Source: an uncultured Cohaesibacter sp.
GTDB taxonomy: Bacteria; Pseudomonadota; Alphaproteobacteria; Rhizobiales; Cohaesibacteraceae
Length of the DNA stretch: 64,000 nt
Direction of reading: 5' to 3'
Assembly: GCF_963678225.1 (NCBI RefSeq)
Contig: NZ_OY782763.1
Coordinates: 806,001 to 870,000 of the forward strand
Below, piece after piece: positions 56,521-64,000 of the stretch. The first letter of the stretch is position 1; each line of letters opens with the position of its first letter. The notes below the pieces were generated by a model, which was not told the origin of the DNA, did not search any database, and saw only the letters and a list, made by a program, of their open reading frames with translations. A program made the position numbers and the translations under genes.

Positions 56521-57435
56521 ATGGAATATTTTATTCAGCAGCTGATTAATGGCGTCACATTAGGGTCGATTTACGGCCTGATCGCCATCGGCTATACCAT
56601 GGTATATGGCATTATCGGCATGATCAACTTTGCCCATGGTGACATTTTCATGGTTGGTGCATTCATTGCATTGATTACACTGTTGGCGGTTACTGCTATG
56701 GGGATCACTTTTCTTCCGGTAGCATTGCTGATCGTCCTTATTGTTTCCATGCTCATGACATCGGTTTGGGGCTGGGGCGTCGAGCGCCTTGCATATCGTC
56801 CTTTGCGCGGATCCTTCCGCCTCGCACCGTTGATCACGGCGATTGGCATGTCCATCGTGTTGCAGAACTTCGTTCAGGTTGTTCAGGGCGCGCGCGTCAA
56901 ACCACTTCCACCACAGATCACCGGTGGCATCACAATTATGGAAAAAGACGGATTTCTGGTTCAGCTGTCGTATATGCAGATCCTGATCATTGTCACGACC
57001 GTATTGCTGATGGCTGGCTTTACGCTTCTGATCAACAAGACCTCGCTTGGGCGTGCCCAGCGTGCTTGCGAACAAGACCAGAAGATGGCCTCCCTGCTCG
57101 GCGTCAATGTTGACCGCACCATTTCCCTGACCTTTGTCATGGGCGCGGCACTGGCTTCTGTCGCAGGTGTCATGTTCCTGCTCTATTACGGTGTGATCGA
57201 TTTCTATATCGGCTTCCTTGCCGGGGTGAAGGCCTTCACCGCTGCTGTGCTCGGAGGCATCGGCTCGTTGCCTGGTGCCATGCTTGGTGGTTTGCTGATC
57301 GGCTTGATCGAAACCTTCTGGTCCGGCTATTTCTCCGTTGAATATAAAGACGTGGCGGCCTTCTCAATCCTTGCCATCGTGCTGATCTTTATGCCGTCCG
57401 GCCTGCTCGGCAAGCCAGAAGTGGAGAAGGTGTAA
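56521..57435 (+). CDS. livH: Branched-chain amino acid ABC transporter, permease
   Basis: 304-residue inner-membrane permease. Starts EYFIQQLINGVTLGSIYGLIAIGYTMVYGIIGMINFAHGDI, the LivH hallmark. About eight membrane helices; GRAQRACEQDQKMASLLGVNVDR is the loop contacting the ATPase. First gene of livHMGF. LivM begins 1 bp after the stop. Confidence 0.95.
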   Translation: MEYFIQQLINGVTLGSIYGLIAIGYTMVYGIIGMINFAHGDIFMVGAFIALITLLAVTAMGITFLPVALLIVLIVSMLMTSVWGWGVERLAYRPLRGSFRLAPLITAIGMSIVLQNFVQVVQGARVKPLPPQITGGITIMEKDGFLVQLSYMQILIIVTTVLLMAGFTLLINKTSLGRAQRACEQDQKMASLLGVNVDRTISLTFVMGAALASVAGVMFLLYYGVIDFYIGFLAGVKAFTAAVLGGIGSLPGAMLGGLLIGLIETFWSGYFSVEYKDVAAFSILAIVLIFMPSGLLGKPEVEKV

Positions 57436-57436
57436 T

Positions 57437-58729
57437 ATGTCAGACTTCTTCCAAACGCGCGTTGGCGCTGCGTTGAAAGATGCAGCCCTCGCCGCGGTGA
57501 TTACTCTTTTGCTCGCCTCGATCATGGTTGGCCTGCGCACCAAAACGGAACAAGGCGGACTGGTCATTGTGGGCCAATGGGGTCTTGTCGCCTGGATGGT
57601 AGGCATCGTTTTCGTTGGACGCCTTGCCATGAGCCTGCTCATCTGGCGCGGTAACAATCCGGTTGCCAATGCCATGAACGCCATGCTGCCCAAGCAGGAT
57701 ACAGTCAGCAAGATCGGCAAGCTTGTCGGCCCACTGCTACTGCTCTTCGCCGTCACCCTGCCCTTTTATGGCAACCGCTATGTTATCGACATGGGCATTC
57801 TGGTCCTGACCTACATCATGCTCGGCTGGGGGCTCAATATCGTGGTGGGTCTGGCCGGTCTGCTTGACCTAGGCTATGTTGCCTTCTATGCGGTAGGCGC
57901 CTATTCGTACGCCCTCTTCGCGCAGTATTTCGACCTGTCCTTCTGGGTCTGCCTGCCGCTCGCCGGCATTCTGGCCGCTTTCTGGGGCATGATCCTTGGC
58001 TTCCCCGTCCTGCGTCTACGCGGTGACTATCTGGCAATCGTGACCTTGGCATTCGGTGAAATCATTCGTGTCGTACTGCTGAACTGGTATGAATTTACCG
58101 GCGGCCCGGATGGCATCTCCCGTATTCCACGCCCCTCCTTCTTCGGGTTGGAATTTACCCGCAAGAACGGCTTTGCGGATTTCTTCGGGCTCGACTATTC
58201 TTCCATGCACCGGATCATCTTCCTCTTCTATCTCATTCTGATCCTCGCTCTGATAACCAACTTCGTGACCATGCGTCTGCGCAAGTTGCCAATCGGGCGC
58301 GCTTGGGAAGCCTTGCGTGAAGATGAAATTGCATGCCGGTCTCTGGGCATAAACACCACCAACACCAAGCTGACGGCCTTTGCATTGGGCGCTATGTTCG
58401 GCGGTTTTGCCGGTGCCTTCTTCGCCACCAGACAGGGCTTCATTTCTCCGGAAAGTTTCACCTTTATGGAATCGGCGATCATTCTGGCCATCGTGGTTCT
58501 GGGCGGCCTGGGCAGCCAGTTGGGTGTCGTCATAGCCTCTCTCGTCATGATTGGCGGCTTCGAGGTCTTCCGTGATCTGGAAGATCTGCGCATGCTCGTC
58601 TTCGGTCTGCTGATGGTCGGCATCATGATCTGGAAGCCACGCGGCATTGTCTCCAGCAGAGCACCTTCAGTGTTCCTCAAGGAGAAGAAATCCGTATCCG
58701 GTGATCTCGTTGCGGAGGGTGAAGGATGA
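57437..58729 (+). CDS. livM: Branched-chain amino acid ABC transporter, permease
   Basis: 430-residue inner-membrane permease, partner of LivH. The N-terminal ~110 residues hold extra hydrophobic segments before the conserved core (YIMLGWGLNIVVGLAGLLDLGYVAFYAVGAYSYAL, FPVLRLRGDYLAIVTLAFGEIIRVVLLNW, PIGRAWEALREDEIACRSLGINTTNTKL). The long N-terminal extension is typical of alphaproteobacterial LivM. Its stop overlaps the livG start by 4 bp (ATGA). Confidence 0.95.
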   Translation: MSDFFQTRVGAALKDAALAAVITLLLASIMVGLRTKTEQGGLVIVGQWGLVAWMVGIVFVGRLAMSLLIWRGNNPVANAMNAMLPKQDTVSKIGKLVGPLLLLFAVTLPFYGNRYVIDMGILVLTYIMLGWGLNIVVGLAGLLDLGYVAFYAVGAYSYALFAQYFDLSFWVCLPLAGILAAFWGMILGFPVLRLRGDYLAIVTLAFGEIIRVVLLNWYEFTGGPDGISRIPRPSFFGLEFTRKNGFADFFGLDYSSMHRIIFLFYLILILALITNFVTMRLRKLPIGRAWEALREDEIACRSLGINTTNTKLTAFALGAMFGGFAGAFFATRQGFISPESFTFMESAIILAIVVLGGLGSQLGVVIASLVMIGGFEVFRDLEDLRMLVFGLLMVGIMIWKPRGIVSSRAPSVFLKEKKSVSGDLVAEGEG

Positions 58730-59595
58730 CCACTTGGCAAGACAATCCAATTCTGACCGTTGAGCATCTCACCATGCGCTTCGGCGGTCTGGTCGCGGTC
58801 GACGATCTTTCTTTCGAGGTCGGGCGCGGCGACATCACCGCCCTCATCGGCCCGAACGGCGCGGGCAAGACGACCGTCTTTAACTGCGTCACCGGCTTCT
58901 ACAAGCCCACCGAAGGGCGCATTACGATGAAACGGGAGAACGGTCAGGAATTCCTGCTGGAACGCATCCCCGATTTCGAGATTGCGCACCACGCTCGCGT
59001 CGCCCGGACATTCCAGAATATTCGCCTGTTCGGCGGCATGACCGTTCTGGAAAACCTCATGATCGCGCAGCACAACAAGCTGATGAAAGACTCGGTCTTT
59101 TCGATCGGCGGTATCTTTGGCATCAAGTCCTTCCGCAAATCCGAGGAAGCCTCGGTCAAAAAAGCGACCGAATGGCTTGAGCGCATCAATCTGATTGATC
59201 GTGCCGATGACCCGGCAGCAGACCTGCCATATGGCGACCAGCGTCGCCTCGAGATTGCCCGTGCCATGTGCACCAATCCCGAGCTGCTGTGCCTTGACGA
59301 ACCGGCCGCCGGCCTCAACCCGCGTGAGACCAGCGAACTCAATGGCCTGCTTCATTCTATTCGCGATATCGACAAGACAGCCGTTCTGCTCATCGAGCAT
59401 GACATGTCCATGGTGATGGAAATTTCCGATCACGTCGTGGTTCTTGACTATGGCGTCAAGATTTCCGACGGCGACGCGGATTTCGTTCAGAATGATCCGC
59501 GCGTGATCGCCGCCTATCTGGGCGTTGATGACGATGAAGTCGAAGTTGCTGAAGCCGAAGCCAAAGTCGGGCAGAAAGAGGGAGCCACATCATGA
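58726..59595 (+). CDS. livG: Branched-chain amino acid ABC transporter, ATP-binding protein
   Basis: 289-residue ATPase. Walker A GPNGAGKTT, signature LPYGDQRRLEIARAM, Walker B ELLCLDEPAAGLNP, and the LivG-specific ARTFQNIRLFGGMTVLENLM. A short acidic tail (DDDEVEVAEAEAK) follows the core. Overlaps livM and livF by 4 bp each, suggesting tight translational coupling. Confidence 0.96.
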   Translation: MTTWQDNPILTVEHLTMRFGGLVAVDDLSFEVGRGDITALIGPNGAGKTTVFNCVTGFYKPTEGRITMKRENGQEFLLERIPDFEIAHHARVARTFQNIRLFGGMTVLENLMIAQHNKLMKDSVFSIGGIFGIKSFRKSEEASVKKATEWLERINLIDRADDPAADLPYGDQRRLEIARAMCTNPELLCLDEPAAGLNPRETSELNGLLHSIRDIDKTAVLLIEHDMSMVMEISDHVVVLDYGVKISDGDADFVQNDPRVIAAYLGVDDDEVEVAEAEAKVGQKEGATS

Positions 59596-60317
59596 GCGAT
59601 ATCCTCCTCAGCCTAAAGGGCGTAAAAACCTACTATGGCAAGATTGTTGCCCTGCGCGGTATTGATCTGGACGTTCACCGCGGTGAAATCGTAACGGTCA
59701 TTGGCGCAAACGGAGCTGGCAAATCCACCACCATGATGACCATCTGCGGCGTGACCCGCGCTCGCGAAGGTCAGATCATCTATGATGGTGAGAATATCAC
59801 CGCCCTGCCCACCCACCAGATCGTCAAGAAGGCCATCGCACAGTCCCCAGAAGGACGCCGCATTTTTGGCCGCATGACTGTGCTGGAAAATCTGCAGATG
59901 GGAGCTGCCGTGATCGACTATGCGCATTTCGAAGAAGATCTGCGCATGGTCTATGACCTCTTCCCCATCCTTGAAAAGCGCCAGAGCCAACGCGGCGGCA
60001 CCCTTTCGGGTGGTGAACAGCAAATGCTCGCAATCGGTCGCGCCCTAATGGCCCGCCCGAAGCTCCTGATGCTGGATGAACCGTCTCTGGGGCTTGCACC
60101 CCTCGTGGTCAAGCAGATTTTCGAGGTGGTCAAGGAACTGAACGAGAAACAGGGTTTGACCGTTTTCCTCGTCGAACAGAACGCCTATCACGCTCTACGG
60201 CTTGCGCATCGTGGCTATGTCATGATCAACGGCCAGATTACCATGTCGGGTGGCGGCAAGGAACTTCTCTCCAATCCGGAAGTTCAGGCAGCCTACCTTG
60301 AAGGCGGACGGCATTAA
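59592..60317 (+). CDS. livF: Branched-chain amino acid ABC transporter, ATP-binding protein
   Basis: 241-residue ATPase. Walker A GANGAGKST, Q-loop then SPEGRRIFGRMTVLENLQMGA, signature LSGGEQQMLAIGRAL, Walker B LLMLDEPSLGLAP and EQNAYHALRLAHRGYVM. Starts inside the livG stop. Standard LivF. Confidence 0.96.
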   Translation: MSDILLSLKGVKTYYGKIVALRGIDLDVHRGEIVTVIGANGAGKSTTMMTICGVTRAREGQIIYDGENITALPTHQIVKKAIAQSPEGRRIFGRMTVLENLQMGAAVIDYAHFEEDLRMVYDLFPILEKRQSQRGGTLSGGEQQMLAIGRALMARPKLLMLDEPSLGLAPLVVKQIFEVVKELNEKQGLTVFLVEQNAYHALRLAHRGYVMINGQITMSGGGKELLSNPEVQAAYLEGGRH

Positions 60318-60331
60318 GAGAGGAAAATTCA

Positions 60332-60670
60332 ATGCTTTGGGAAGTTTCTTTTGGAACCCTTCTGCTGGTTACGATTTGCCTTGGTGGCGGCGCTGCATGG
60401 ATGGCCGGTCGCGCCATTGCAAACACCTGGAAGCCAACCTCGCAGATCATAAGCTACATGATCCTGCTGGCCGCCGGCGTCCGGTTCCTGCATTTTGCCC
60501 TGTTCGAAGGCACGCTGCTTTCGCTTCACTACTATATTGTCGACTTGATCATACTTTTGATCATTTGCTGGCTTGGCTTCCGGTTCACCCGCACCAACCA
60601 GATGGTGAAGCAGTATCATTGGCTCTATGAAAAAGTCAGCCCGCTCACATGGAAAGAGCGCAAGGGCTAA
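60332..60670 (+). CDS. Small membrane protein of the liv operon (DUF6867-like)
   Basis: 112 residues with three hydrophobic segments (GTLLLVTICLGGGAAWMAG, ISYMILLAAGVRFLHFALFEGT, YYIVDLIILLIICWLGFRF) and a basic tail. It sits 14 bp after livF and before the receptor gene, on the same strand. From memory, this resembles the DUF6867 family found inside liv operons of related bacteria. It may be a small accessory subunit of the transporter. Function unknown. Confidence 0.85.
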   Translation: MLWEVSFGTLLLVTICLGGGAAWMAGRAIANTWKPTSQIISYMILLAAGVRFLHFALFEGTLLSLHYYIVDLIILLIICWLGFRFTRTNQMVKQYHWLYEKVSPLTWKERKG

Positions 60671-60772
60671 GCCAATTTTCATCAAGATTGATGGTGGCGG
60701 TCAGCGCCACTGTCCTACCGCAGCAAATCGTGGGGGTATTTGTCTTACATTGCTGTCGGGCTTAACGGGGGA

Positions 60773-60805
60773 GGCTATTTTATTCCATTGTCAGAAAAAA
60801 TAGCC
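60773..60805 (+). repeat. Inverted repeat in the livJ leader
   Basis: GGCTATTTT (60773-60781) and AAAATAGCC (60797-60805), a perfect 9-bp repeat with a 15-nt loop, about 110 nt before livJ. A second short hairpin, GTGGCG/CGCCAC, lies just after the DUF6867-like gene. Possibly an mRNA processing or stability element that raises livJ over livHMGF. Confidence 0.6.
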
Positions 60806-60912
60806 AAACTCACATGACCGTAAGGTTCAATAAAAATCACACCAGAATAGCTGTGCCGCTAAAAAACAAAGGCACAGCGGAACATTGCAAACATCTCAAT
60901 GGGAGAGTTTTA

Positions 60913-62019
60913 ATGAAAAAACTACTTTTGGCAGGCGTCGCACTCGCAGGCTCCATCGCAATGACCAGTGGGGCATTCGCTGAAATCATCATCGCTACCG
61001 CAGGTCCGATGACCGGTCAGTATGCGTCCTTCGGTCAGCAGATGAAGATCGGTGCGGAACAGGCTGTTGAAGACATCAACGCTGCTGGCGGCGTGAATGG
61101 CGAAATGCTCAAGCTTGAAATTGGCGATGACGCATGTGACCCAAAACAGGCTGTTGCGGTTGCCAACCAGATGGTCGGCAAAGGCGTAACCTTCATGGCT
61201 GGCCACTTCTGCTCAGGCTCTTCTATTCCGGCATCGTCCGTTTATGCTGAAGAAGGCATTGTTCAGATTTCTCCAGCATCCACCAACCCGAAATTCACCG
61301 ACGAACGTCCAAATCCGGATGGCGGCACCTATCGTGTTTGCGGTCGTGATGACCAGCAGGGTGAAGTGGCCGGTAAACTGCTTTGGGATGAGTTCAAAGA
61401 CAAGAATGTTGCCATCATCCAGGACAAAACCGCCTATGGTAAAGGCCTGGCCGACCAGACCAAAGCTGCTTTCGAAGCCCTTGGTGGTGAAGTGGTCATG
61501 TATGAAGCCTACACCGCTGGTGAAAAAGACTACACCGCTCTGGTTTCCAAGCTGAAGCAGGCAAAAATCGACGCTCTGTATGTTGGTGGTTACCACACCG
61601 AAGCTGGCCTCATCGTGCGCCAGATGCGCAACCAGGGTATGGATACCGTGCTGATTTCTGGTGACGCTCTGGTAACCGACGAATACTGGTCCATCACCGG
61701 TGATGCTGGCGAAGGCACCCTGATGACCTTCTCTCCGGATCCGGCTCTCAACCCTGAAGCAGCTCCGGTTGTTGAAGAATTCAAGAAAAAGGGCCTGACC
61801 ACCGAAGGCTATGTTCTTTATACCTATGCTGCGATCCAGGCTTATGTCGACGCTGTCAAGGCTGCCGGTTCCACCGACTATGACGCCGTCAACGAAGCAT
61901 TGAACGCTGGTGAGTTTCCAACCGTTCTGGGCAACCTGTCCTTCGACGAAAAAGGCGACGTCACCCTGCCAGGCTATGTCTGGTACAAATGGAGCGACGG
62001 CAAGTATGGCTACAAATAA
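60913..62019 (+). CDS. livJ: Branched-chain amino acid ABC transporter, substrate-binding protein
   Basis: 368-residue periplasmic receptor. Signal peptide MKKLLLAGVALAGSIAMTSG.AFA, then EIIIATAGPMTGQYASFGQQMKIGAEQAVEDINAAGGVNG, the LivJ/LivK N-terminus. FMAGHFCSGSSIPAS and DKTAYGKGLADQTKAAF match the ligand cleft. Codon use is strongly biased, as expected of an abundant protein. ATG 60913 has GGGAGA upstream. Ends before a strong terminator. Confidence 0.95.
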   Translation: MKKLLLAGVALAGSIAMTSGAFAEIIIATAGPMTGQYASFGQQMKIGAEQAVEDINAAGGVNGEMLKLEIGDDACDPKQAVAVANQMVGKGVTFMAGHFCSGSSIPASSVYAEEGIVQISPASTNPKFTDERPNPDGGTYRVCGRDDQQGEVAGKLLWDEFKDKNVAIIQDKTAYGKGLADQTKAAFEALGGEVVMYEAYTAGEKDYTALVSKLKQAKIDALYVGGYHTEAGLIVRQMRNQGMDTVLISGDALVTDEYWSITGDAGEGTLMTFSPDPALNPEAAPVVEEFKKKGLTTEGYVLYTYAAIQAYVDAVKAAGSTDYDAVNEALNAGEFPTVLGNLSFDEKGDVTLPGYVWYKWSDGKYGYK

Positions 62020-62069
62020 GCCCGGCTTTCGCATACGCGAAGTCTGAGCTTGCCAGCTTGAGGCACAGG

Positions 62070-62100
62070 AGAAAGCCCCTCAATGAGGGGCTTTCTTTTT
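62070..62100 (+). terminator. liv operon terminator
   Basis: AGAAAGCCCCTC (62070-62081) pairs with GAGGGGCTTTCT (62085-62096), followed by TTTT. Confidence 0.92.
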
Positions 62101-62224
62101 GCCCTTTTCTTGACCTTTCTTCCGGGCATCCCATTTGCGCCCTTTCCATGGCAAGGCTTAAGCGCCTATAGTGCCCTGATCGCCCTTCCCTCACCCGCCC
62201 CAGACACGAATTCCGGACGGCTCA

Positions 62225-63232
62225 ATGAAGAATCTCATCACAGACATCGACGGCATTCTGGTTGGCAGTGCAACCGATGAAACCCTGAAATCAGGCACAA
62301 CGACGCTGATCTGCGAAGAGCCGATGGTCGCCTCCTATGCCGTTTTGGGTGGCGCACCGGGCACTCGCGACACAGATCTGTTGGCGCCCGACCAGACAGT
62401 GGAGCGCATTGATGCACTGACCCTTTCTGGAGGTTCAGCCTTCGGGCTGGATGCTGCTGGCGGCGTGCAGGCTCTTCTAAAGGAACAGGGACGCGGCTTT
62501 GTGGTCGGCCCTGTGAGCGTACCGATCGTTCCGGCTGCGATTCTGTTCGATTTGGCCAATGGCGGCGACAAGAACTGGGGACAGAAAAGCCCCTACTGGG
62601 ATTTGGGTTGGCAGGCGGCCGAACAAGCCTCAAGCGACTTTGCGCTTGGTAGCCATGGCGCAGGATCCGGTGCCCTGATTGCAGGCCTCAAGGGTGGCTT
62701 GGGCTCGGCATCCATGCGCACGGCCTCCGGAATCACCATTGGCGCTCTGGTTGCGGTCAATGCTCTGGGACAGGCCACTATGGGCGATAGCCCCAATTTC
62801 TGGGCAGCTCCCTTCGAACAGAACGAAGAGTTCGGCGGCCTGGGCCTGCCAGTCGCAATGCCTCATGATGTGGCACAGCCCAAAACCAAGATGGACTCCA
62901 TGCAGGAGGCACGAGGCCAGAACAGCAACACCACCATCGGCATCATCGCCACGGATGCGCGCCTAACCAAGGCCGCGGCAAGGCGACTCGCCATCATGGC
63001 CCATGACGGGTTTGCCCGAGCGCTCTGGCCCTCACATACGCCGATGGATGGCGATTTGATCTTTGCCCTGTCCACAGGAGCCAAGGACTTGCCCGACAAT
63101 GATAGGGCATTCATAGAACTTGGTGCTCACGCAGCCGCAACAATGGCCCGCGCCATCGCCCGCGGCATCTATGAAGCGCAGCCCAGAGCCAATGACATCT
63201 TTCCGACTTGGCAACAGAAATTCGGAAAGTGA
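62225..63232 (+). CDS. P1-family (DmpA-type) self-processing peptidase
   Basis: 335 residues of the DmpA/OAT-fold peptidase family. The N-terminus (ITDIDGILVGSATDE) and the core (ALTLSGGSAFGLDAAGGV, ASGITIGALVAVNALG) are typical. The predicted autocleavage is at Asn235-Thr236 in GQNSNTTIGIIATDARL; Thr236 would be the nucleophile. Such enzymes release N-terminal residues from D- or beta-peptides, amides or esters. No signal peptide. The substrate is open. Confidence 0.92.
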   Translation: MKNLITDIDGILVGSATDETLKSGTTTLICEEPMVASYAVLGGAPGTRDTDLLAPDQTVERIDALTLSGGSAFGLDAAGGVQALLKEQGRGFVVGPVSVPIVPAAILFDLANGGDKNWGQKSPYWDLGWQAAEQASSDFALGSHGAGSGALIAGLKGGLGSASMRTASGITIGALVAVNALGQATMGDSPNFWAAPFEQNEEFGGLGLPVAMPHDVAQPKTKMDSMQEARGQNSNTTIGIIATDARLTKAAARRLAIMAHDGFARALWPSHTPMDGDLIFALSTGAKDLPDNDRAFIELGAHAAATMARAIARGIYEAQPRANDIFPTWQQKFGK

Positions 63233-63426
63233 GCAGAACGCGCCTCTTAGCTTATTGAAATTCAATACCATTTCCAAGCCACTCAAAGCGCCCCTTCCAT
63301 CATGGCTTCACGCACATCTGTCAAAACAGATTTTTCCCCTTTTTGACAGTTCAACCAAAATTGATATATACAAACCCTTATTTTATGGGTAGCTTTTGGA
63401 AGAATTTCTTCTCAAGTGAGTAAAAA

Positions 63427-63900
63427 ATGGAAAAATTGGCACTCGATTCCGGAGACATCCGGATTCTGAAAGTTCTACAGGACGACGCATCGCTTTCCAT
63501 TGCGGAAATTGCGAAGCAGTCAGGCATGTCCCAGACCCCCTGCTGGCGCAGGATCAAAAAACTCAAAGAGAGCGGCGTTCTCAAGCAGATTACCGCCATC
63601 GTCGACCGCGAAGCTGTCGGACTTGGTTTTGTCTCCTATGCCTTTGTCAAGCTGACAGTGCCCAGCCGCACAAATATGGAAGAATTCGACCGCCTCACCA
63701 AAGCCTGGCCGGAAGTGGTTATTTGCGAGCGCATAACCGGCGCCGTAGACTATATGGTCAAGGTTGTGACCGAGGACATCAAATCCTACGACAATTTCCT
63801 GCGCAACAAGCTGCTGAATTCCGAGCTGGTGTCCGATGTACAGTCGCGCATTGTCGTTTCCACTGTCAAGGATACTGCCTCTCTCCCACTCACCGAGTAG
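63427..63900 (+). CDS. Lrp/AsnC-family transcriptional regulator
   Basis: 157 residues. The N-terminal helix-turn-helix (LDSGDIRILKVLQDDASLSIAEIAKQSGMSQTPCWRRIKKLKESGVL) is followed by the RAM ligand-binding domain (AVDYMVKVVTEDIKSYDNFLRNKLL, VSDVQSRIVVSTVKDT). Usually senses amino acids. It lies beyond the liv operon and the peptidase; it may control one of them, but no operator was recognised. Complete, with ATG 63427. Confidence 0.93.
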   Translation: MEKLALDSGDIRILKVLQDDASLSIAEIAKQSGMSQTPCWRRIKKLKESGVLKQITAIVDREAVGLGFVSYAFVKLTVPSRTNMEEFDRLTKAWPEVVICERITGAVDYMVKVVTEDIKSYDNFLRNKLLNSELVSDVQSRIVVSTVKDTASLPLTE

Positions 63901-64000
63901 GACGCCGGAGATACGGCTTCCTCGGAACGACGCAATCATCCGTCTTTCGTCGGCCTCCTTTGCGTTGTGCCGCGCCTAGCTCCGTGGGGGGTCCTTTTCC

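Noticed and set aside
58228-59433. 401-codon open frame opposite livM/livG
   Set aside because: Antisense to two clear transporter genes; composition reflects their codon pattern.

Overview
The window reads as chromosomal DNA from an alphaproteobacterium of the Hyphomicrobiales (Rhizobiales) type. The evidence is the protein families present: BA14K secreted proteins, DUF2336, DUF3126 beside cysE, a BTLCP transglutaminase-like protease, PAS_5 and PilZ proteins, a conserved REC-only response regulator with an Hpt protein, and CtrA-type TTAA-N7-TTAA boxes. A marine genus such as Cohaesibacter is possible, but that is a guess. No phage, insertion sequence, CRISPR array or plasmid function was seen. 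One tRNA gene (Leu-TAA) is present.

Layout. 0-1.8 kb: 3' part of a soluble lytic transglycosylase, then an alpha/beta hydrolase. 3.0-6.6 kb: TPP riboswitch and thiBPQ thiamine uptake operon. 6.7-12.7 kb: an IsdG-like haem monooxygenase and a dppABCDF-type peptide importer, with a strong terminator between dppA and dppB. 13-19 kb: Nudix hydrolase, cutA, nadK, a response regulator/Hpt pair, a DUF2336 protein and a secreted SLT-domain protein with consensus CtrA boxes upstream. 19.7-30 kb: an exported protein of unknown function, thrS, yidD, a SufU-like protein, folE, hisI, a CBS protein, a rhomboid protease, a PAS_5 protein and a double PilZ protein. A stand-alone three-hairpin structure ending in a terminator lies at about 27.83-27.95 kb and looks like an unannotated small RNA. 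30-38 kb: BTLCP protease, gamma carbonic anhydrase, DUF3126, a frameshifted cysE, a crotonase-family protein, hydrolase, CHCC zinc finger protein and FAD monooxygenase.

38.2-44 kb is an envelope and secretion region. It has an ECF sigma / anti-sigma / exported subtilisin operon, a perfect 37-bp palindrome, an unrecognised exported protein built from 37-residue repeats, and two BA14K proteins. 44-51.2 kb is a surface-glycan cluster: two sulfotransferase-like proteins, a GlfT2-like galactofuranosyltransferase, UDP-galactopyranose mutase and an exported clan GH-A-like protein. It ends next to tRNA-Leu. This points to a galactofuranose-containing, possibly sulfated, surface polymer and is the most system-like part of the window.

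51.6-64 kb: gpt, a CinA-type molybdopterin-binding-domain protein, sfsA, map, radC, a CueR-type regulator with a nearby 18-bp palindrome, a livHMGF-(small membrane protein)-livJ branched-chain amino acid importer, a self-processing P1-family peptidase and an Lrp/AsnC regulator.

All calls come from reading the sequence and recalling family motifs. No database search was run.
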